The notes below the pieces were generated by a model that had not been told where the DNA came from, did not search any database, and worked only from the letters and a program-made list of their open reading frames with translations. Position numbers and translations under genes: made by a program. Below are positions 6,013 to 7,947 of a DNA stretch of 7,947 nucleotides, piece after piece. Source of the stretch: an uncultured Paraglaciecola sp. GTDB lineage: Bacteria; Pseudomonadota; Gammaproteobacteria; Enterobacterales; Alteromonadaceae. How positions within the stretch are numbered: the stretch's first letter is position 1; each line of letters begins with the position of its first letter. Where the stretch lies: positions 1 through 7,947 of the forward strand of contig CAJQKX010000079.1 in NCBI GenBank assembly GCA_905479025.1. Reading direction: 5' to 3'.

Positions 6013-6195
6013 TTTAGATATTATATCTGTGGGCTTTATTTGGCAGTAGATCAACATGGCTGCCCAGCTAATTTAATCTGTTAATTTAGATGTATTTCTG
6101 CTTGCATGATTTTTATATCCTATTAATCTAATCACCATAAGACATCAACATATATGTAGTAATATCTGATTATTGTTCTTTAAAAAGGCTTCTGT
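6013..6195. promoter_or_regulatory. Upstream region of the lipoprotein amidohydrolase gene
   Basis: AT-rich DNA that must contain the rightward promoter of the 6207 gene. A 10-bp palindrome ACATATATGT (6148-6157) lies about 50 nt before the start codon. No clear -35/-10 pair could be chosen. Any remaining amidohydrolase fossil sequence here is too degraded to read. Confidence 0.3.
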
Positions 6196-6201
6196 AGGTG
6201 G
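6196..6201 (+). promoter_or_regulatory. Ribosome binding site that favours the ATG at 6207
   Basis: AGGTGG lies 5 nt before ATG 6207. The alternative GTG start (6198-6200) sits inside this element. An AAAGG at 6184-6188 could serve the GTG start instead, with 9-nt spacing, so the choice is not absolute; it changes the protein by only three residues. Confidence 0.55.
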
Positions 6202-6206
6202 AAAAG

Positions 6207-7922
6207 ATGAACCTCAAAAATAAACTAAAAATAACCGGTACCGTTGGCCTAAGCTTGTTGTTGATGTCATGTGCTGAAAATGACGTATCCACTGCAGAAA
6301 TGACGAAGGAATGTCTTGTCGCAGATATGGTACTGCACAATACAAAAATTTATACAGCAAATGATGCACAGTGGACCGCTGAAGCAACAGCAGTGCTTGG
6401 AGATAAAATTATATTTGTGGGATCAAATGCCGATGCCTCCAAATATATGCGCGGAGATGCACAAGTAATGGATATGACAGGAAAATATGTCTATGCAGGT
6501 TTCACCGATAGCCACCAGCACGTGGAAGGGGTTGGACAACGCCCAAAAACATTAAGCCTGTTTGGTATAGAGACACTTAAAGCAACCGTTGATGCCATTA
6601 AAACCTTCTCAGTAAGCGTACCTGCGAATGAATGGGTTCAGGGTCGTGGTTGGATTGAACGGGAATGGACCGACGAAAAAAGATTCCTCACGCGACATGA
6701 TGTTGATTCATTTACTGCTGACAAACCCTTGTTTATGCCCCGTGCCGACGGTGTTTCTGCCCTTGTTAACTCAAAAGCTCTGGCGCTTGCCGGCATAACC
6801 AAAGACTATCCTGATCCACTGGGTGGAAAATTTGAGCGTGACGCAGACGGTACTCCAAACGGTTATATTCTTGCCACTGCCATGAATATTTTCCGGGGTC
6901 TCATCCCGCCAAAAACAAGGGAATATAAAAAAGATAGCCTAGTGCAAGGCATGTATGAAAACGCCAAGGTGGGTTGGACCAATACTCAAGATGCGGGAAT
7001 GCCTTATGTTAACGTTGAAATTATCAAGGAAATTCATGCGGAAGGTAATATGTCTACCCGTATTTATGCGGCGGCAAATGTGAAAGAAGCGGCGACAATG
7101 CTGGAGCGAGGCCGCGAAACAACGGCCGATAATATGTTCGATTTGCGCGGAATTAAAGTGTATATCGATGGCACGCTGGGCTCCCGAGGTGCAGCACTGC
7201 TTGAAAATTATGCGGATGCAGATCATAACGGGTTTATGAACCGCACCACCAAAGAAGCACTTGATCCAATCTTACGTGCTGCACTGCGTCAAGGTATTCA
7301 AGTCGAAACCCACGTAATTGGAGACCGAGCAGTTCGCACACTTTTGGATTGGTACGAAGAGGCATTTAATGCTGTGCCAAAATCAGAATGGGCGATAGCT
7401 GAACCTCGCTGGAGACTTGAACACGCTCAAATTATTCCGCCACAAGACCAAGCACGTTTAGTTAGCCTAGGTATTCTGGTGTCTATGCAACCTAGCCACG
7501 GAATTGGTGATCTTAACTTTGCTCCCGATAGACTGGGTCCCGACCGCCTTGCTCATGCTTACCCATGGCAACAATTGATTGACCGCGGTTTGATAATTCT
7601 AGGTGGCTCTGATGCGCCAGTAGAACAAGGAGATCCACGGATTGAATTTTATGCGGCAGTAACACGCAAAAGGCTTGATGGAACATCTGGCGCAGGCTGG
7701 CATCCCGAGCTTGCGGTAAAACGCGAAACGGCCCTAAAAATGTTTACCATATGGCCTGCTTATGGGGCATTTCAAGAAAGGATTCGTGGCTCTGTAGAAG
7801 TAGGGAAATATGCCGATTTCACAATACTTGACCGTGATTGGCTTACTGTCCCAGAAGCAGATATTTTGACCTCAGAAAACCTAATAACCATAGTAGGCGG
7901 GAAAATCACTTATCAAAAATAG
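6207..7922 (+). CDS. Predicted lipoprotein amidohydrolase, YtcJ/Amidohydrolase_3 family
   Basis: This 571-residue metal-dependent hydrolase carries a lipoprotein signal: basic MNLKNKLK, a hydrophobic core and the lipobox LLMSC, with the lipidated cysteine at residue 22 from this start. The +2 residue is Ala, not Asp, so outer-membrane anchoring is expected, with the enzyme in the periplasm or at the surface. Residue numbers below count from the alternative GTG start at 6198; subtract 3 for this start. The HxH metal motif is in GFTDSHQHVEG (H106, H108). The candidate bridging lysine is K320 in GIKVYIDGTLGSRGA. The other ligands are H372 in ETHVIGDRAV, H409 in RLEHAQII and D472 in GGSDAPVEQ. 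The beta-sandwich returns at the end with GSVEVGKYADFTILD. All core catalytic residues are present, so it should be active. Relatives hydrolyse amide or cyclic amide bonds; the substrate is not predictable. It is divergent from the DUF3859 gene, with no partner gene in view. Confidence 0.88.
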   Translation: MNLKNKLKITGTVGLSLLLMSCAENDVSTAEMTKECLVADMVLHNTKIYTANDAQWTAEATAVLGDKIIFVGSNADASKYMRGDAQVMDMTGKYVYAGFTDSHQHVEGVGQRPKTLSLFGIETLKATVDAIKTFSVSVPANEWVQGRGWIEREWTDEKRFLTRHDVDSFTADKPLFMPRADGVSALVNSKALALAGITKDYPDPLGGKFERDADGTPNGYILATAMNIFRGLIPPKTREYKKDSLVQGMYENAKVGWTNTQDAGMPYVNVEIIKEIHAEGNMSTRIYAAANVKEAATMLERGRETTADNMFDLRGIKVYIDGTLGSRGAALLENYADADHNGFMNRTTKEALDPILRAALRQGIQVETHVIGDRAVRTLLDWYEEAFNAVPKSEWAIAEPRWRLEHAQIIPPQDQARLVSLGILVSMQPSHGIGDLNFAPDRLGPDRLAHAYPWQQLIDRGLIILGGSDAPVEQGDPRIEFYAAVTRKRLDGTSGAGWHPELAVKRETALKMFTIWPAYGAFQERIRGSVEVGKYADFTILDRDWLTVPEADILTSENLITIVGGKITYQK

Positions 7923-7947
7923 ATATGACATGTAGGGAAGAAGGGAG

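Overview
The window looks like chromosome from an AT-rich marine gammaproteobacterium. Strong likeness of two proteins to E. coli CurA and YqhD, a DUF3859 protein, a fused ThrE-type exporter and a low GC content together suggest Alteromonadales (Glaciecola/Paraglaciecola/Alteromonas-like). That placement is an inference from gene content. There are six well-supported complete genes. No tRNA, rRNA, CRISPR array, insertion sequence or phage gene was seen.

Left edge (1-201): the C-terminal end of a possible rightward gene, ending in a Val-Val-coding GTTGTA hexamer repeat. It is followed by a convergent intergenic stretch with a leftward terminator-like hairpin, a G9 tract and a long imperfect inverted repeat. 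Positions 202-1428 (minus) encode a one-piece ThrE-family exporter. Positions 1429-2107 have no credible gene. They hold a good leftward intrinsic terminator (1811-1859) and a 78-bp imperfect palindrome (1902-1979) whose ends, GCCTAAC and GTTAGGC, fit the integron attC core consensus.

Centre (2108-4996, minus): a tight three-gene operon, yqhD-like aldehyde reductase, then curA-like NADPH-dependent enone/enal reductase, then glutathione S-transferase, with gaps of 26 and 28 nt. The three families remove reactive carbonyls and electrophiles by complementary chemistry: C=O reduction, C=C reduction and thiol conjugation. A perfect TTGACA -35 box with a weak -10 and two inverted repeats lie upstream (5067-5226).

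Right part: a DUF3859 gene (5326-5739, minus) starting at TTG. Upstream of it lies a previously unmarked decayed C-terminal fragment of an imidazolonepropionase-like amidohydrolase (5860-5991, minus), readable in one frame but with nonsense codons where leucine is expected. Diverging from it is an intact, predicted lipoprotein amidohydrolase of the YtcJ/Amidohydrolase_3 type (6207-7922, plus).

Most of the window is ordinary core or accessory metabolism. The items most worth a second look are the attC-like palindrome, the amidohydrolase fossil beside a different intact amidohydrolase, and the electrophile-detoxification operon with its upstream repeats.
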